A DNA stretch of 46,111 nt, from positions 1 to 46,111 of IMG/VR virus record IMGVR_UViG_3300021519_000018; one strand, 5' to 3'. The first letter of the stretch is position 1. Each line of letters opens with the position of its first letter. Positions 45,846 through 46,111 of this stretch are shown in pieces. A program made the translations under genes and the position numbers. Below the pieces are notes generated by a model. That model was not told the origin of the DNA. It searched no databases and was given only the letters and a program-made list of their open reading frames with translations. The stretch comes from a virus.

Positions 45846-46111
45846 CCTTACACAACAGATCCAAGCGTACCTGAAGCGAAAGGGAAGCCCACTTGCGGCG
45901 TTCGCGGGCGACTTTGTGCGCACTGGGCAGAAGTACGGGCTTGACCCGCGCTTTCTGGTTGCGATCTCGGGAGCAGAGACCTCGTTCGCTACTGCGGGGT
46001 CGAAGCTTGCAAACCCGTTTGGGTACAACTCTGCCCGCCACTATTCGGGGCCGCGCGAAGTTCTGGACCTGTTGGGGCGCGACCTTGCGCGCACCGGCAG
46101 CGGTGCCCTGT
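45838..46111 (+). CDS. Virion-associated lysin, N-terminal part; continues at 31
   Basis: GTG start overlapping the previous stop by 8 bases (GTGGCTGA). The first 91 codons lie here; the protein continues in frame at base 31 across the repeat. This part is the start of a glucosaminidase (GH73-like) or lytic-transglycosylase-like domain: AFAGDFVRTGQKYGLDPRF, then VAISGAETSF with Glu as likely catalytic acid, and KLANPFGYN. Together with the NlpC/P60 domain it makes a two-enzyme lysin. Partial only because the contig ends here. Confidence 0.85.
   Translation, partial: MADLTQQIQAYLKRKGSPLAAFAGDFVRTGQKYGLDPRFLVAISGAETSFATAGSKLANPFGYNSARHYSGPREVLDLLGRDLARTGSGAL
45986..46111. repeat. Terminal direct repeat, right copy
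   Basis: Identical to 29-154. With the fold-back removed and one copy dropped, the circle is 45957 bases. Bases 45961-45992, which include its first seven bases, are the source of the fold-back at the left end. Confidence 0.9.

Overview
The window is an essentially complete tailed-phage genome of podovirus-like layout, presented as one linear contig whose ends overlap. Bases 29-154 are repeated exactly at 45986-46111, so the molecule closes into a circle of about 45.96 kb. The first 28 bases are a fold-back of the far end (bases 1-32 are the exact reverse complement of 45961-45992) and look like an assembly or library artefact. Several genes point to an actinobacterial host: a secreted Rpf-like muralytic enzyme, a mycobacterial-IHF-like protein, and heavy use of GTG and TTG starts. 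No integrase, recombinase, recognisable repressor, DNA polymerase, RNA polymerase or tRNA was seen, so the phage looks lytic and dependent on host polymerases.

There are two transcription blocks. The rightward late block runs from 23755 through the circle junction to 5330: large terminase, small proteins, possible head-fibre-like proteins, portal, scaffold-like protein, major capsid protein, head and neck proteins, a tandemly duplicated head-tail adaptor, a large tail protein, a tail-collar protein, two internal-virion candidates (407 and 1598 aa), a two-domain virion lysin (glucosaminidase-like plus NlpC/P60, split by the contig ends), then a holin-like protein, a CHAP endolysin and a second holin, followed by very basic proteins of unknown role. 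There is no tape measure, sheath or long-tail gene set, which fits a short tail. RNA hairpins flank the capsid gene pair and end the late block.

The leftward block runs from 23189 down to 5482. It holds many small genes, mostly joined by 1-14 nt stop/start overlaps: SLOG and DUF4326 proteins, small membrane proteins, a Cys-rich zinc protein, SSB, a MoxR-type AAA+ ATPase with a VWA partner and a 28-residue membrane peptide, a Cas4-like nuclease, an mIHF-like protein, a RuvC-like resolvase, a primase with Toprim and CHC2 domains in reversed order, a DUF3987-like ATPase, a possible MazG-like protein and the Rpf-like enzyme. One HNH endonuclease gene runs rightward in the middle of this block, next to a repeat-rich divergent control region (13300-13550) that is the best candidate for an operator cluster or origin.

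Most worth following up: the MoxR-VWA-membrane-peptide module, the domain-swapped primase, the fused double adaptor, the three covarying hairpin leaders (21.4, 22.1 and 23.2 kb), and the structured RNA elements around the capsid gene. All homology calls come from motif reading; no database search was run.
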